Of a DNA stretch of 64,000 nt, positions 48,593 to 61,275 are shown in pieces. A program made the translations under genes and the position numbers. How positions within the stretch are numbered: the first letter of the stretch is position 1; the number at the start of each line of letters is the position of its first letter. Location of the stretch: the NCBI GenBank assembly GCA_947471745.1, contig CANJKZ010000544.1, positions 1-64,000 on the forward strand, in the 5' to 3' direction. This DNA comes from Closterium sp. Naga37s-1. Taxonomy: Eukaryota; Streptophyta; Zygnematophyceae; Desmidiales; Closteriaceae. Below the pieces are notes generated by a model that was given only the letters and a program-made list of their open reading frames with translations, ran no database searches and had not been told where the DNA came from.

Positions 48593-49565
48593 GTCTCTGG
48601 GCCAGGCGATGCCGAACGTGACGGCGTTCGCCAAGGGCTAGGCAGTGGCACACACCATCTTCCACGCCATCCACCGCAACCCCGCCATGGACACCCACGT
48701 CCACGTCCACGGCGGCGACGACGACAGCGACGACACCTCTGGCGAGGCCTTCCCCCCCGCCATTGTCAAGTGCGCCTTGGAGCTCCGCACCGTGCGCTTC
48801 TCGTACCCCGCGTGCCCGGACGTCGCGATTCTTGAGGACTTCTCGCTCGCGGTCGCCGCCGGCACGACTGTGGCAATCGTGGGGTCGTCGGGCAGCAGGA
48901 AGAGCACGGTGGTGGTGCTGGTGGAGAGATTCTACGACCCGCTCGCAGGTGTGGTGTATCTGGAGGGGCGGGATGTTCGCTCCCTGCAGCTGAAGTGGCT
49001 CAAGGAGCAGATTGGGCTTGTGAGTCAGGAGCCAGCTCTATTTGCGACAAGCATCAAGGAGAATATTATGTATGGGAAGGATGGGTCGACAATGGAGGAG
49101 GTGGAAGCATCTGCGAAGGTGGCTAACACGCATGAATTCATTTCCAGGCTGCCCGGGGGATACGACACTCAGGTCGGGGAGCGGGGCGTGCAGATGTCCG
49201 GTGGGCAGAAGCAACGAATTGCGATAGCACGCGCCATTCTTCGTAACCCCGCGATCCTCCTCCTGGACGAAGCCACGTCAGCTCTAGACGCGGAATCCGA
49301 GAAGGTGGTGCAAAGTGCTCTAGATAAAGTCATGAAGGGTCGCACAACCGTTGTGATCGCCCACAGGCTGTCGATGATCCGTGGGGCGGACTCGATCGCA
49401 GTGGTGACCGGGGAGAGGGTGGTGGAGCAGGGCACGCATGAGGCGCTGATGGGTAAGGAGGGCGAGTACGCGGCGCTGGTGACGACGGCTGCGGTGACGA
49501 TGACGACGCTGCCCTGGACCCCCAGTCAGAGATGCGCAATTCGCGTACGGGACTGGACTTCCTAG
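48593..49565 (+). pseudogene. ABCB: ABCB exon with NBD1
   Basis: SLGQAMPNVTAFAKG, TAG at 48639, then [18 protein letters not shown] and the ATPase: Walker A reads [12 protein letters not shown] (Gly before Lys changed to Arg), Q-loop [18 protein letters not shown], signature [14 protein letters not shown], Walker [15 protein letters not shown]-loop VVIAHRLS. The NBD frame is otherwise open for over 290 codons, so decay is recent. A frameshift near 49505 removes the linker. Confidence 0.95.
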
Positions 49566-49861
49566 TCTCTGCCCTGTCAAACTCGAAGGAGAAAGTTGCG
49601 CACCGCTTTCGTCCAGCAACCACAGACGACGCCGGAGATATCTGCGCCCCTGCCGAACGCCCTCAACTGCAGACGCCATTAAAACCTGCTGCAGGCCTTT
49701 AAGTCCGCTGGCGATCGCCCGCATCAACATCGAAGGGACCAACCCGCTACAAGCAGGCGGTGCTGCGGTGGGCCGATCCAACTGCCCCACACCGTCCAGT
49801 TGGTGATGCTGGCGAGTCTGCGAATGATGCTGCGGACCCTCCATCCAATGCTCTGAAGTAA

Positions 49862-52361
49862 TCACTCACCGAGATTATCTACATTGATGCCTTGGATAGG
49901 TTTGAATCCAAGTGGTCTGAAGCCTACCCTTGGCTTTTGCTAAGCATAAATACCTATGGTTTGCTTGCGTTCAAGTGCACTTTATCCTCGGAGCATGCAG
50001 GAGACAGCGGTACGTACGACAGGGGTGGGCACGGTGCGACCGATCTTCAGACCCAAGCGTTCAAGCGGCATGCTGCGACAAACAAACACAATCTTGCAGT
50101 CGAGCGCCAAGAGAAGCTGCTGTCTCAAGCTGGGACACAGCCGAGGATCGACATGCATCCGCTTGCCAGGGATGACGAGAACATACGGATCATCGCCCTC
50201 CTCGACTACCACACGACTCAGAAATCATTGCCCATGGAGACGTGGGTGCACCTCATGCGGTACCTGGCGTAGAACGAAGTGCATGGCTACCGGAAGAAAG
50301 GCTACGGCACGTATTACACAACATAAGGGGTACCGGGTTTGGTTTTGCATGGCTTGTGTAAAAAAATGTGTACTTCCCTTTCTGTGTCTTTGATGTCTTG
50401 TGTCAGGTACGGCTTTGGAGAACTGACACGGGCAACGGCTGTGTGGCTACAGACAACTCAACTGGAGCACGTTCTGTCAAGCCCGTACATTGGGCTAAGT
50501 TGCGACGAGTTTACGGATCGATGCCGTGGCAAGCATCTCATCATCTACGCCACCTTAATCCACGACCATGCTGTAGTTACTGAGTTCTTTGCCTTGCTAA
50601 CCGTGGACAAGGCCGATGCAGCCCGTTGGTGGGTTGCACTTATCCCATATGTAGGCCGTCGGCATTGACCTGCGCCGAATCACGGGCATCAGCACAGACG
50701 GTGCGAGGGTGATGATTGGATCTTGCAATGTCCTGGCTGCTCGACTCAAAACACGCATCCAGGCCGTTGGATTCAAGTATGATTGTAACATTTCAATTGC
50801 TGTTGCAGTTCGGTTTACATACGCAATCAACCATTGTATTGCTTGTCCAGCTCGGGTCAGACATGTACTCATGAATTGTGTTGCTGTTGCACCTATTTCC
50901 TCTTGCGGCTGGGAAGCACTCGCGGCCAAGGATGCGGCAGAATCCCTCGCGGAGTTCGACATGGTCGACACGTTCATCAGATGGCTGTCGAACTTCCAGG
51001 GCGAATCAGGACCCTGGCACTAATGCTTCTTGGACATGTAGGAGGTCTTCACGCAGACTAACTTGGAGCTACAAGGGATTCATACCGTGTGCTGGCTCTC
51101 TCCGGGAGATGCAGTCTTGAGGTTGCTTGGCGTCCTGCCAGGGGTAATTGTGATGGTTCACGAGCTGGGTAACAGACCCATGTACACCATGGTCACGAGC
51201 TACATTTTCCAATTCCTGCTTCTAATCCTCGGCGATGTCCTTGAGCAGTTGAACGTCCTCAACAGTATGTTCCAGCAACATGAGGTATAAGCAACTATTG
51301 CAGCATTGTTCGTGTGTCATTGTTGTCTTTCCCCATCTCCTGTTTAACTTGTGTACTTGCCTTCAACATGGTTTGTTGTTGTCTGTTGAGAATCTGAGTG
51401 ATTACTTATGTTGTGCGTCTTGTTTTACCTGGCAGCTTGACCTAGCGGCAGTGCACGCCGAGATCCGTCAGACCACATCGCACATCGATTCGCGATATGT
51501 GGATTGTGGCAATGAGTTTGGCGCAGGGCTCAGCGACCAGTTGTCACCCTTCTTGGCACGCCATGGACCAGGGGGCGTGCGCCGAGTGGAGGTTGAGGGG
51601 GTTGAATCAGATGGTTGCCCCACATTACACTGTTACGTATTGCATGAGTCCCCTCTTAAAGGTTTCCCCACTACAAGAACACAGAACGCATGCGTCGACC
51701 TCTGCACGGCAATGGCGGAGTCGCTCGTGCATCACCTGACAAAAATACTTGGAGTCCTCGACTCCTTGTCCGATGTACGCCTCTTCACACCTGACTCGTG
51801 GCCACAAAGACGCCAGGAGTGCACCATGGTGTGCATGGAGTACCACGAGTCCCTGACAATACTCTTCAAGGCCCAGGAGTCCGACGAAAATATAACAGGT
51901 AAAATCCACCCGACCTTTTAACAACATTGTTAGCGTACAGCTGGTTATTGCATTCTATAATGATCCCTATTTACCGTAATGAACACACAGATGTTGTCGA
52001 TTCTTAAGCTTCCATTTGCCCGTTTCCTGTATTTGTGTGCACCATGAGTGCAGGTGTTCACAAGAAGAAGGCATTCAGAGAGCTCAAGTCATTCTGCCCC
52101 GTTCTTGCTGGAGCTCCAAAGTCAGAGAGGAAGTTCATCCCACGACTCTCGGCAATGCTGAAGTCGCCAAAATGGGAAGACGCCTATCCCAACCTGGTGA
52201 AGCTGTGGTTGGCTGTCGCTATATTACCGTTGAGCACAGTTGAGTGTGAACGCGGATTCCCGCGTCAGAACGTGATGAACAGCTGGGTGAGAGGCACTCT
52301 TGAAGATGCACGGATGTCATATCGCATGCGCATGGCATTGTTGCAGTACGAGCCCGACTAG
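49862..52361 (+). pseudogene. hAT-family transposase gene with introns, decayed
   Basis: N-terminal part ALDRFESKWSEAYPWLLL..GATDLQTQAFKRHAATNKHN resembles the BED/ZNF862-like head of some hAT proteins. RNase H-fold blocks: YIGLSCDEFTDRCRGKHLII (first acidic), GISTDGARVMIGSCNVLAAR (second), HCIACPAR (family HCxAHR). C-terminal dimerisation block VAILPLSTVECERGFPRQNV then RGTLEDARMSYRMRMALLQY ends at TAG 52359. Two introns are clear (51289-51435 and 51899-52053, both GT-AG in phase). Stops at 50270-50272 and near 51021 and loss of the helical middle indicate decay. No terminal inverted repeats seen. Confidence 0.85.
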
Positions 52362-52370
52362 GAGGAAGTG

Positions 52371-52486
52371 TGTCAGAAGAATGAACGAGAATGGATGAAC
52401 TATGAAAGAGTTGGGTACAAGTACTAAACCTAATTGGGTTGTACCCTTATGGGCTACACAAATATAAGCACTATAACATTCTGACA
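52371..52486 (-). repeat. 3' LTR of copia F (116 bp)
   Basis: Plus-strand TGTCAGAAGAATGAACGAGA ... AACATTCTGACA. It begins ten bases after the hAT stop codon. The partner LTR is outside the window. Confidence 0.9.
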
Positions 52487-52699
52487 CACCCCCATAGGCA
52501 AAGTGGGGGAGAACAAGTGGTCACAAGACCAGTCAAGAAAAGCAAAGCAAGCTCAGGGTGGATCACTAAGTCACCACACAGTCCGAGCACAAGCAAAGGG
52601 CCACAAGGCCAATTCACATGCAGAGTTGTATAAAAGAGAACAAACAATACAGTGATCATACCCTAGCAAGTGTAAGCATGCAGGTATATATATAGATCA

Positions 52700-54240
52700 C
52701 AGTACAATGAAGTGAAGTAGTGAACAAGTGAGGCAAAGTAGGCACAAGGCCTAACACTGTACAGAAGTGCTGATGATCACCAGGCGGAAGCGCCTTGGTG
52801 AATCTATCAGTAGTATTGGCCCTAGTGGCCACGTACGCAAGACGAAGCTGGCCACGCTGCTGCAACTCTCGAGCAAGGAAGTATCGCAGAGCGATGTGCT
52901 TCGTTCTGTGCTCCAGTCTGTGCTCCTGACACAAGGCAATCATGGCCTTGTTGTCTACGTACAGAACTGGAGGCGAACGAGGCTGCTCTCCCAAGTCACT
53001 CAGCAGGTAGGTGAGCCAGCGTAGCTCCTATGCAGCCATGGCCCCTGCGTAGATCTCAGCCTCACAACTGGAGCTGAGAACCGAAGACGAGCGGGTAGAC
53101 CGCCAGGAAACAGAGCTGGAACCAAGGCTGAAGGTGTAACCCTGTGACGACCGCTGCGTAGCTGAGTCGTCAACCCAAGAAGCGTCTGCATGACCAGTGA
53201 GGACAACTGTACCCCGTCCTCCAAGCACGAGCCCCATGCCTGACGTACTGCACAAGTAACGCAGTACCCTCTTCGTAGCATCCCAGTGCACCTTTCGGTG
53301 CCTACCGGGAGCCACGTAGCGAGATAGAAGGCTGAGAGGGTATGCAAGGTCAGGTCATGTGCACGTCATCAGGTACATGAGGCAACCCACAAGCTCTGGG
53401 TACGGACCACTTGGCTCTACGGACTTGTCCGAATGTGGAGATGAGAGCAAGTGGCCGGTAGACAGAGGAGTGGGCTGTGGTGAGGAGAACTGGAAGGCGA
53501 AGCGCTGAAGGACCTGGTGCACCATGTGTGACTGAGTCAGGGTGATGGTGTGTCGTGCTCTATCCCGGGTGATCTGCAAGCCAAGATAGCTGCGCAGTTC
53601 ACCCAGGTCAGTGCTGGTGTGTCTCTTCTGCAGCTCCGACTTCACAAGGGACAGTGCCTCAGTGTCAGCACTGGCAAAGACCAGGTCGTTGACGTAGACG
53701 AGGATGTAGAACGGTAGCAACGAGGTGTCGGTGTGTAGAAACAGCGATGGGTCAGCAGTAGAAGGAGCAAACCCAAGAGCCACAAGTGTAGTCCTCAGTG
53801 TGTCGTGCCACTCGCGAGGCGCCTGGCGGAGACCGTAGACTGGCCAACGGAGGCTCCACTAGGTACCTGCAGGAAACGACCCAGTGAAGCCAGGTGGGCG
53901 GCGCAACCAAATCTCCTCGTGCAGGCTGCCCTGCAAGAAAGCTGTGCTGAAGTCAAGAGAGTGCAACTCGTAGTCACGCTGAGCAGCGACGTGCAGCAAC
54001 ACCCGAAGAGTGGTCATCTTTGGGGTGGGGGAGAAGGTCTGGAAGTAGTCAACCCCCTGTCGCTGACTGAAGCCTCGAGCAATGTAACGTGCCTTGAAGG
54101 CAGGCGGAGAACCCGGCGGCCGCTTCACCCTGAAAATCCACATGCCATCGACTATGTTCGCTCGAGATGGGGAACCGTGTCGACGTAGGTGCCTATGGAC
54201 TTCCAGGATGCCATCTCGGCATCCATGGCTGCCTGCCACT
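52700..54240 (-). pseudogene. Copia F reverse transcriptase and RNase H, YVDD changed to YVND
   Basis: Pieces in order (minus): ANIVDGMWIFRVKRPPGSPP, TTLRVLLHVAAQRDYELHSL, TAG at 53861-53859, then FYILVYVNDLVFASADTEAL (second-last catalytic Asp replaced by Asn), TGA near 53356, RNase H DASWVDD and SSCEAEIYAGAMAA, TAG 53030-53028, VLYVDNKAMIALCQEHRLEH and FTKALPPG end. A frameshift near 54170 joins it to the linker. Confidence 0.9.
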
Positions 54241-56150
54241 GAGAGGAGTAAGGACCCGTAATCGCCTCTGCGTAAGAGCGCGGGTTCGGGATGTCTGGTG
54301 CATCCGGGTCTCCATCAGGGGCAAGCAGCATGGAAGCGAAACGAGGTACAGCAGCTGCAAGACACTCAAAGTCCTCCTGCCTGTCCTCAAGGACGTCCGT
54401 GCCAAGAGCACACTCACCCCCGACAGACGGAGGACTGGCAGACTCAGACTCAGCAACAAGAGCAGTGGCGTAGTCTAGACGACAGGCAGCAGCAAAGTCA
54501 AGCAGCTCATAAACGAGGGCAGACGCAGTAGTGGACTCAGAAGAAAGGTCAGTGACAACAGTGGCGAGGAGACGAGAGACAGTGGGACTGGGAGCATGCA
54601 CAAGGTCAGACTCAGGGTCAAGGATGGTAGGAATAGAGGACTCAGGAGGAGGCGGCAGAGGAACACGCATTGGAACAGAGGAAGGACGAAGTGCCATAGC
54701 GTGCGTGCCGGGGACAGGAGGAGGACGCGAACGAGGAACGCAGCGAGAAGTGCGAAAAGGCAAGACAGGACAAGACGCATGATCACGACGCTCTGTAAGA
54801 CTGCCGGACTGCTCAGTGTAAGGAGAAGGAGCAGGCAGTGGGGAGGCTGGCTGCAACAGCGGCTGCGACTGGTCAGGCGGTGGACACAGGAGGGGAGGAG
54901 TAAGGCTAGTATTAGACGGGACACCAAGAACCTGCTGAAGCAGGGGAACGAAGTACGGGCGTGGCCGCACAGTGCCTCCAGCACCAGTACCACCAGCACC
55001 CCCAGCGCCAGCACCTCCATCTCTAGGGTCAACAACTCCAGCGCCTCCAGCTCCATCGCCTCCCGCGCCACTGCCTCCAGCTCCAGCTCCTCCAGCTCCA
55101 GCGCCTCCCGCTCCAGTGCCTCCAGCTCCAGCTCCTCCAGCTCCAGCGCCACCAGCGCCAGTGCCTCCAGCTCCAGTGCCTCCAGCCCCAGCAGCTCCAG
55201 GCTCCGTAGGGTCTCCAGCTCCAGCGCCCCCAACACCACCAGTCCCGGCAGCTCCAGTACCCCTGGTACGAGAACCTCCAGGACCAGCAGCCGCAGTACC
55301 TCCAGTACCACCAGCTCCAGCAGGAACTCTAGCACCTCCAGCTCCAGTGTCTCCAGTGTCTCCAGTGGCTCCAACTCCGGCAGCTCCACTCCGAAGGCGT
55401 GCGCGCCGAACAAGCAGCTGCTGCGGGGAGAGAGACTCCGGCCGTGGAGACAGTCTCGGCGAAGCACCAACAGGACCTCCAGATGAAGCAGCACCCCGAG
55501 GCTCAGCACCCCCAGACTCCGCACCCCCAGGCTCAACACCCTCAAGCTCAGCACCCCCAGGCTCCACACGCGCAGGCTCAGCACCCCTAGGCTCCGCAAC
55601 CCCAGGCTCAGCACCCCCAGACCTAGTACCCTCAGACTCAGCGCCCCCAGGCTCTGCACCCCCAGACGCAGCACCTCGAGCAGCACCTGAGTCGCCATCT
55701 ACCTCAACAGGCACAGTACCAGGGAGAGGGTCTACCTGAGACACACCTGAGGGAGCAGGACCCTGGGGCGGGAGGGGGTCTACCGGAGGGGGACTGGGAG
55801 CAAGGAAGAGCGGCGGGGGCGGGGGAGGGGCAGAGCGGTAGGGGAAGAGACGGTAAAAGGGAACCGACTCGTCAAAAGTGACGTCCTGAGAGGGGAAGAC
55901 ACGGCGCGAGGTGGGGTGGTAAAATTGCCAGATAGGCGCGTCAGGGGGAAATCCAAGGAAGGCGTAGGGAATAGCACGGGCGGAGAGCTTTTCCACTGAC
56001 GAATCGCGAACAAAGGCACGAGAGCCCCAGACCCGGAACACCGACGCATCGCCAACCTCCCCCGTCCAACGCAGTGTGGGCGAGGTCTCCGACAAGGAGG
56101 CTCGGGGCCAGAGGTTGAGCTGATGCGCAGCGTACCGCACCGCAAACGGC
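54152..56150 (-). pseudogene. Copia F integrase C-part and repeat linker
   Basis: From AVRYAAHQLNLWPRASLSE through GSRAFVRDSSVEKLSARAIP and FLGFPPDAPIWQFYHPTSRR; linker repeats GGAEPGVAEPRGAEPARVEP and GAGGTGAGGTGAGGAGAGGA; then ALGTDVLEDRQEDFECLAAA. Open for 662 codons. Confidence 0.92.
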
Positions 56151-57631
56151 CCGTAAGTGCTGCTCGTGGCACTCCGCGCACGCCCTTCTTTGAGGGGTGC
56201 TTTTCATCCCCCCTTGCCCCCTCCTAAGCCTCTGCTGCTGCTGTAGACGTCCTTAGTGCTGAGGACGTCGGGGCTGCTTCCACTAGTGCAAAGCGCCGCG
56301 GCAGCAAGGGCAAGGGTGGCAGGGGGGGTGGCGGTGGCAGTGGGAGTGGTGGTGGGGGCAGTAGTAGAGGTAGTGGAGGCAGTGGAGGTGGTGGCAGCAG
56401 TGGGAGTGGTGGCGGGAGTGGGGGCTTTGGTGGCGATGGTGGAGGCAGCGGTGGGAGTGGCGGTAGTGGCAGCGGTGGGAGTGGTGGCGGTAGGACTGGA
56501 GCTCAGCGTGGAGGTACTGGAGGAGGCAAGAGGCAGCGGCAGCAGCATCGGAGCGAGACCCCGTCGCCTTAGCAGCTTCGTGAGTGGTTGTTTCAGCGTG
56601 GGGCGTCTGGGGGTAGTGTTAGCTGCCCGTATGTCATTCGTACGGGTGACCGTGCTGGTCAGACATGCGGGAAGCCTAACACTCAGCACCGCTGCTTCTC
56701 CTGCCTTGACGACGCTTGGCGCGCTGAGTTTGGTGACGAGGTCGAGCGCCACCACTGGGCAGAGCTGCTTAGGTCAGGAGTTGCGGTCTTTGACCTAGAT
56801 TATGATGCTCTCCTTTTTGCTATGTATGCTTTGTCTGCTAGTGCTGAGGGTGACTGTTACCGGTGTGTGCCGCCTGACCCAGGTATAGAGGCTGCTGCTC
56901 TAGGTGCTAGTGAGTCTGCTCTCCCTGGTACTATGCCTGCTCAAGCCTTGCACACCTTCACGCTGGACTCAGGTGCCTCACACTGTTTCTTTCGTTACAG
57001 CACCACCCTCACTCCTCCCCCTGCACCTGTCCCGGACAGACTGGCTGACCCCTCCGGGGGCCCGGTCGTTGCCCGTTCCTCCATTGTTCTCCCGTGTCCG
57101 GCGGTTCCGTCCGGCTCACTGTCAGGTCTTCACCTCCCCTCGTTCTCTACGAACTTGGTGAGTACCGCTGCCCTCCAGGATTTGATGGTCACTACCACCA
57201 CTCCAGGGGGTCAGCGTGTGTCGATCTGCACGTGCACACGGACGAGGCGTCACCTGGCCACGTTCACTCGTCGGCCACGGTCGAGTCTGTACACACTCGC
57301 TACCGAGCCTCCTCAGGTAGCTGCGTGTGCCCAGGTGTCCGCGTCAGGTCAGGTAGCACCCCCTTGCTCGTGTCGCCTCCTGTTGCACCAGACTCTTCTT
57401 TGGCACCACCGCCTGGGTCACCCCTCCCTGCCACGCCTTCATGGCATGCACCCCCTCTCCTTGTCTCTGGTCTTCCCAGGTCTCTGCCTCCCCTACCGCC
57501 CTTGCCTACCCTGCCCTGCCTTCCTTGCGTCGAGGGGCGGCAGCGTGCCGCTCCTCACTCCTCCTCGTTTCCCCCGACGTCTGCTCCCTTGCAGACTCTC
57601 CACATGGACGTGTGGGGCCCAGCCCGCGTGA
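56151..57631 (+). pseudogene. Copia G gag remainder and protease
   Basis: Gly/Ser-rich tract of about 90 residues (56305-56530), TAG at 56571, then LREWLFQRGASGGSVSCPYV and the Cys/His motif CPYVIRTGDRAGQTCGKPNT QHRC. FDLDYDALLFAMYALSASAE GDC, protease TLDSGASHCFFRYSTTLTPP. Runs into integrase text in a shifted frame. Confidence 0.88.
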
Positions 57632-58410
57632 GTGGACAGGGCCGCAAGTGCTACTTTCTGCTGGTTGTTGACGACTACACGCGGTACACCACGGTCTTCC
57701 CCTTGTGCAGCAAGGGTCAGGTCGTTGATGTTTTGATCCCTTGGATCCGCGCAGTCCGTCTCCAGCTCCGCGAGCGGTTCCGTGCGGACCTTCCTGTCTT
57801 GCGTCTGCACTCTGACAGAGGTGGTGAGTTCTCCTCCATCCTCTTGCGGGACTTTTGTCGTGGGGAGGGCATTCTCCAGTCGTTCACGCTTCCGGACTCC
57901 CCTCAGCAAAATGGGATTGCTGAGCGCCGCATTGGCTTAGTCATAGAGGTCGCTCATACCTCCATGATCCATGCGGCTGCTCCCCATTTTCTATTGCCGT
58001 TTGCGGTCCAGTACGCTGCGCATCAGCTCAACCTCTGGCCCCGTGTCTCCATACCAGAGACCTTGCCTACACTGCGTTGGACAGGGAAGGTTTGCGATGT
58101 GTTGGTGTTCCGGGTCTGGGGTTCTCGTGCCTTTGTTCGCGATACGTCCGCAGACAAGCTCTCCGCCCGCGCTATTCCCTGTGTCTTCCTTGGCGTTTCC
58201 CCTAACGCGCGTGGCTGGCAGTTTTACCACCCCACCTCGTGCCGTGTCTTCCCCTCTCAGGCCGTCACATTTGACGAGTCGGTTCCCTTTTACCATCTCT
58301 TCCCCTACCGATCTGCCCCTCCCCCACCCCTACCGCTCTTCCTTGCTCCAGGTCCCCCTACGGTAGACCCCCTCAACCCCGAGGGTCCTGCTCCCTCAGA
58401 TGTTTCTTAG
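57094..58410 (+). pseudogene. Copia G integrase
   Basis: LHMDVWGPARVSGQGRKCYF, VLRLHSDRGGEFSSILLRDF, SPQQNGIAERRIGLVIEVAH: all three catalytic residues present. C-terminal GSRAFVRDTSADKLSARAIP. TAG at 58408 (sister reads GVSQVDP) ends it. Confidence 0.92.
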
Positions 58411-58439
58411 GTAGACCCGATCCCTGGTACTGCGCCTGT

Positions 58440-61275
58440 TGAGGTAGCTGTCGGCTCAGGTGCTGCTCGAGGTGCTCCGTCTGGGGGTGCTGCGTCTGTG
58501 GGTGCGGAGGCCAGGGGTGCGGAGTCTGAGGGTGCTGGATCTCGGGGTGCTTAGCCTTGGGGTGAGGAGCCTGGGGGTGTTGAGCCTGCGGGTGTGGAGC
58601 CTGGGGGTGCTGAGCCTGGGGGTGTTGAGCCTGGGGGTGCTGAGCTTCAGGGTGCTGCTTCGTCTGGAGGTCATGCTGGTGCTTTGCTGAGACTGTCTAG
58701 GCAGCAGCTGCGTGAGTGGCTTGTTCGGCGCGCACGCCTTCGAAGTGGAGCTACCGCAGGTGGAGGCGCTGGAGACGCTGGAGCTGGAGGTGCTGGAGTT
58801 CCTGCTGGAGCTGGTGGTACAGGAGGTACTGCGGCTGCTGGTCCTGGAGGTGCTCGTACCAGGGGTACTGGAGCTGCCGGTACTGGTGGTGTTGGGGGCG
58901 CTGGAGCTGAAGACCCTACGGAGCCTGGAGCTGCTGGAGCTGGAGGCTCTGGCGCTGGTGGCGCTGGAGCTGGAGGAGCTGGAGTTGGAGGCACTGGCGC
59001 GGGAGGCGATGGAGCTGGAGGAGCTGGAGTTGTTGACCCTGGAGGCACTGTGCGGCCGCGACCGTACTTGGTTCTCCTGCTTCAGCAGGTTCTTGGTGTC
59101 CCGTCTTCTACTAGCCTTACTCCTCCCCTCCTGTGTCCACCGCGTGACCAGTCGCAGATGCCGTTACAGCCAGCCTCCCCACTGCCTGCTCCCTCTCCTT
59201 ACACTGAGCAGTCCGGCGGTCTTACAGAGTGTCGTGAGCCTGCATCTCGTCGTGTCTCGTTCGCCTCCTCCTCCTGTTCCCGGAACGCACGCTATGGCAC
59301 TTCGTCCTTCCTCTGTTCCACTGCGTGTTCCTCTGCCTGCTCCTCCTGAGTCCTCTCATCCTGCCATCCCTGACCCTGAGTCTGACCATGCTCGTGCTGC
59401 CAGTCCCACTGTCTCTCGTCTCCTCGCCACTGCTGTCATTGACCCTTCTTTTGAGTCTGCTGCTGCACCTGCCCTCGTTGCTGAGCTGCATTACTTTGCT
59501 GCTGCCTGTCGACTAGAAAACGCAACTGCTCTTATTGTTGAGTCTGCGTCTGCCAGTCCTCCGTCTGTCGGGGGTGAGTGTGCTCTTGGCACGGACGTCC
59601 TTGAGGACAAGCAGGAGGATTTTGAGTGTCTTGCAGCTGCTGTACCTCGTTTCGCTTCCATGCTGCTTGCCCCTGAGGGAGACCCGGATGCACCAGACAT
59701 CCCGACCCCGCGCTCTTACGCAGAGGCGATTACAGGTCCTTACTTCTCTCAGTGGCAGGCAGCCATGGATGCCGAGATGGCATCCTGGAATTCCACAGGC
59801 ACCTACGTCGACGCAGTTCCCCCGTCTCGGGCGAACATAGTCGATGGCATGTGGATTTTCAGGGTGAAGCGGCCGCCGGGTTCTCCGCCTGCCTTCAAGG
59901 CGCGTTATGTTGCTAGAGGCTTCAGTCAGCGACAGGGGGTTGACTACTTCCAGACCTTCTCCCCCACCCCAAAGATGACCACTCTTCGGGTGTTGCTGCA
60001 CGTAGCTGCTCGGCGTGACTACGAGCTGCACTCTCTTGACTTCGGCACAGCTTTCTTGCAGGGCAGCCTGCACGAGGAGATCTGGTTGCGCCGTCCACCT
60101 GGCTTCACTGGGTCGTTTCGTGCAGGTACCCAGTGGAGGCTCCGACGGGCAGTCTACGGTCTTCGCCAGGCGCCTCGCGAGTGGCACGACACACTGAGGA
60201 CTATACTTGTGGCTCTTGGGTTTGCTCCTTCTACTGCTGACCCGTTGCTGTTTCTACGCACCGACACCTCGCTGCCGCCGTTCTACGTCCTCGTCTACGT
60301 CGACGACCTTGTCTTTGCCACTGCTGACACCGAGGCACTGACTCTTGTGAAGTCGGTGTTGTAGAAGAGACACACCTGCACTGACCTGGGTGAACTGCGC
60401 AGCTATCTTGGCTTGCAAATCACCCGGGACAGAGCACGGCGCACCATCACCCTGACTCAGTCACACATGGTGCACCAGGTCCTTCAGCGCTTCGGCTTCC
60501 AGTTCTCCTCGCCACAGCCCACTCCTCTGTCTACCGGCCACTCGCTCTCAGCTCCACCTTCGGACGAGTCTGTAGAGCGGAGTGGTCCGCACCCAGAGCT
60601 TGTGGGTTGCCTCATGTACCTGATGACGTGCATATAACCTGACCTCGCGTACCCTCTCAGCCTTCTGGCTCGCTACGTGGCTCCCGGTAGGCACCGAAAG
60701 GTGCACTGGGATGATGCGAAGAGGGTACTGCGTTACTTGTGCAGTACGTCGGGCATGGGGCTCGTGCTTGGAGGATGGGGTCCAATTGTCCTCACTGGTC
60801 ACGCAGGCGCTTCTTGGGTTGACGACTCAGCTACGCAGCGGTCGTCACAGGGTTATACCTTCAGCCTTGGTTCCGGCTTTGTTTCCTGGCAGTCTACCCG
60901 CTCGTCTTCGGTTCTCAGCTCCAGTTGTGAGGCTGAGATCTACGCCGGGGCCATGGCTGCACAGGAGCTACGCTGGCTCACCTACCTGCTGACTGACTTG
61001 GGAGAGCAGCCTCGTTCGCCTCCAGTTCTGTACGAAGACAACAAGGCCATGATTGCCTTATGTCAGGAGCACAGACTGGAGCACAGAACGAAGCACATCG
61101 CTCTGCGATACTTCCTTGCTCGAGAGTTGCAGTAGCGTGGCCTGCTTCTTCTTGCTTACGTGGCCACTAGGGCCAACACTGCTGATATATTCACCAAGGC
61201 ACTTCCGCCTGGTGATCATCAGCGCTTCTCTACTGTGTTAGGCCTTGTGCCTACTTTGCCTCTCTTGCTCACTGC
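58440..61275 (+). pseudogene. Copia G linker, reverse transcriptase and RNase H
   Basis: Linker repeats ([34 protein letters not shown]) with a stop near 58552; frameshift near 59260; RT with VYVDDLVFATADTEALTL intact; TAG 60362-60364; TAA near 60636; RNase H GASWVDD (first Asp of DASW changed to Gly) and SSCEAEIYAG; TAG near 61133. Five or more lesions. Confidence 0.9.

Larger units (their letters stand above)
45117..49565 (+). pseudogene. ABCB: ABCB (P-glycoprotein/MDR) transporter, N-terminal half, decayed
   Basis: Plant-type full ABCB exporters have TMD1-NBD1-TMD2-NBD2; only TMD1-NBD1 is here. Readable exons: 45117-45165 (start), 45333-45621, about 46973-47150, 47601-48090, 48593-49565. 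Breaks: 29-bp tandem duplications at 45461-45518 and 47790-47847 (both frame-shifting), TAGs at 47047-47049 and 48639-48641, an apparently lost donor at 47150, and a frameshift near 49505. Exons for several TM helices are missing. Walker A is altered. The linker after NBD1 ([20 protein letters not shown]) is readable to about 49700, after which a hAT gene follows. Confidence 0.92.
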
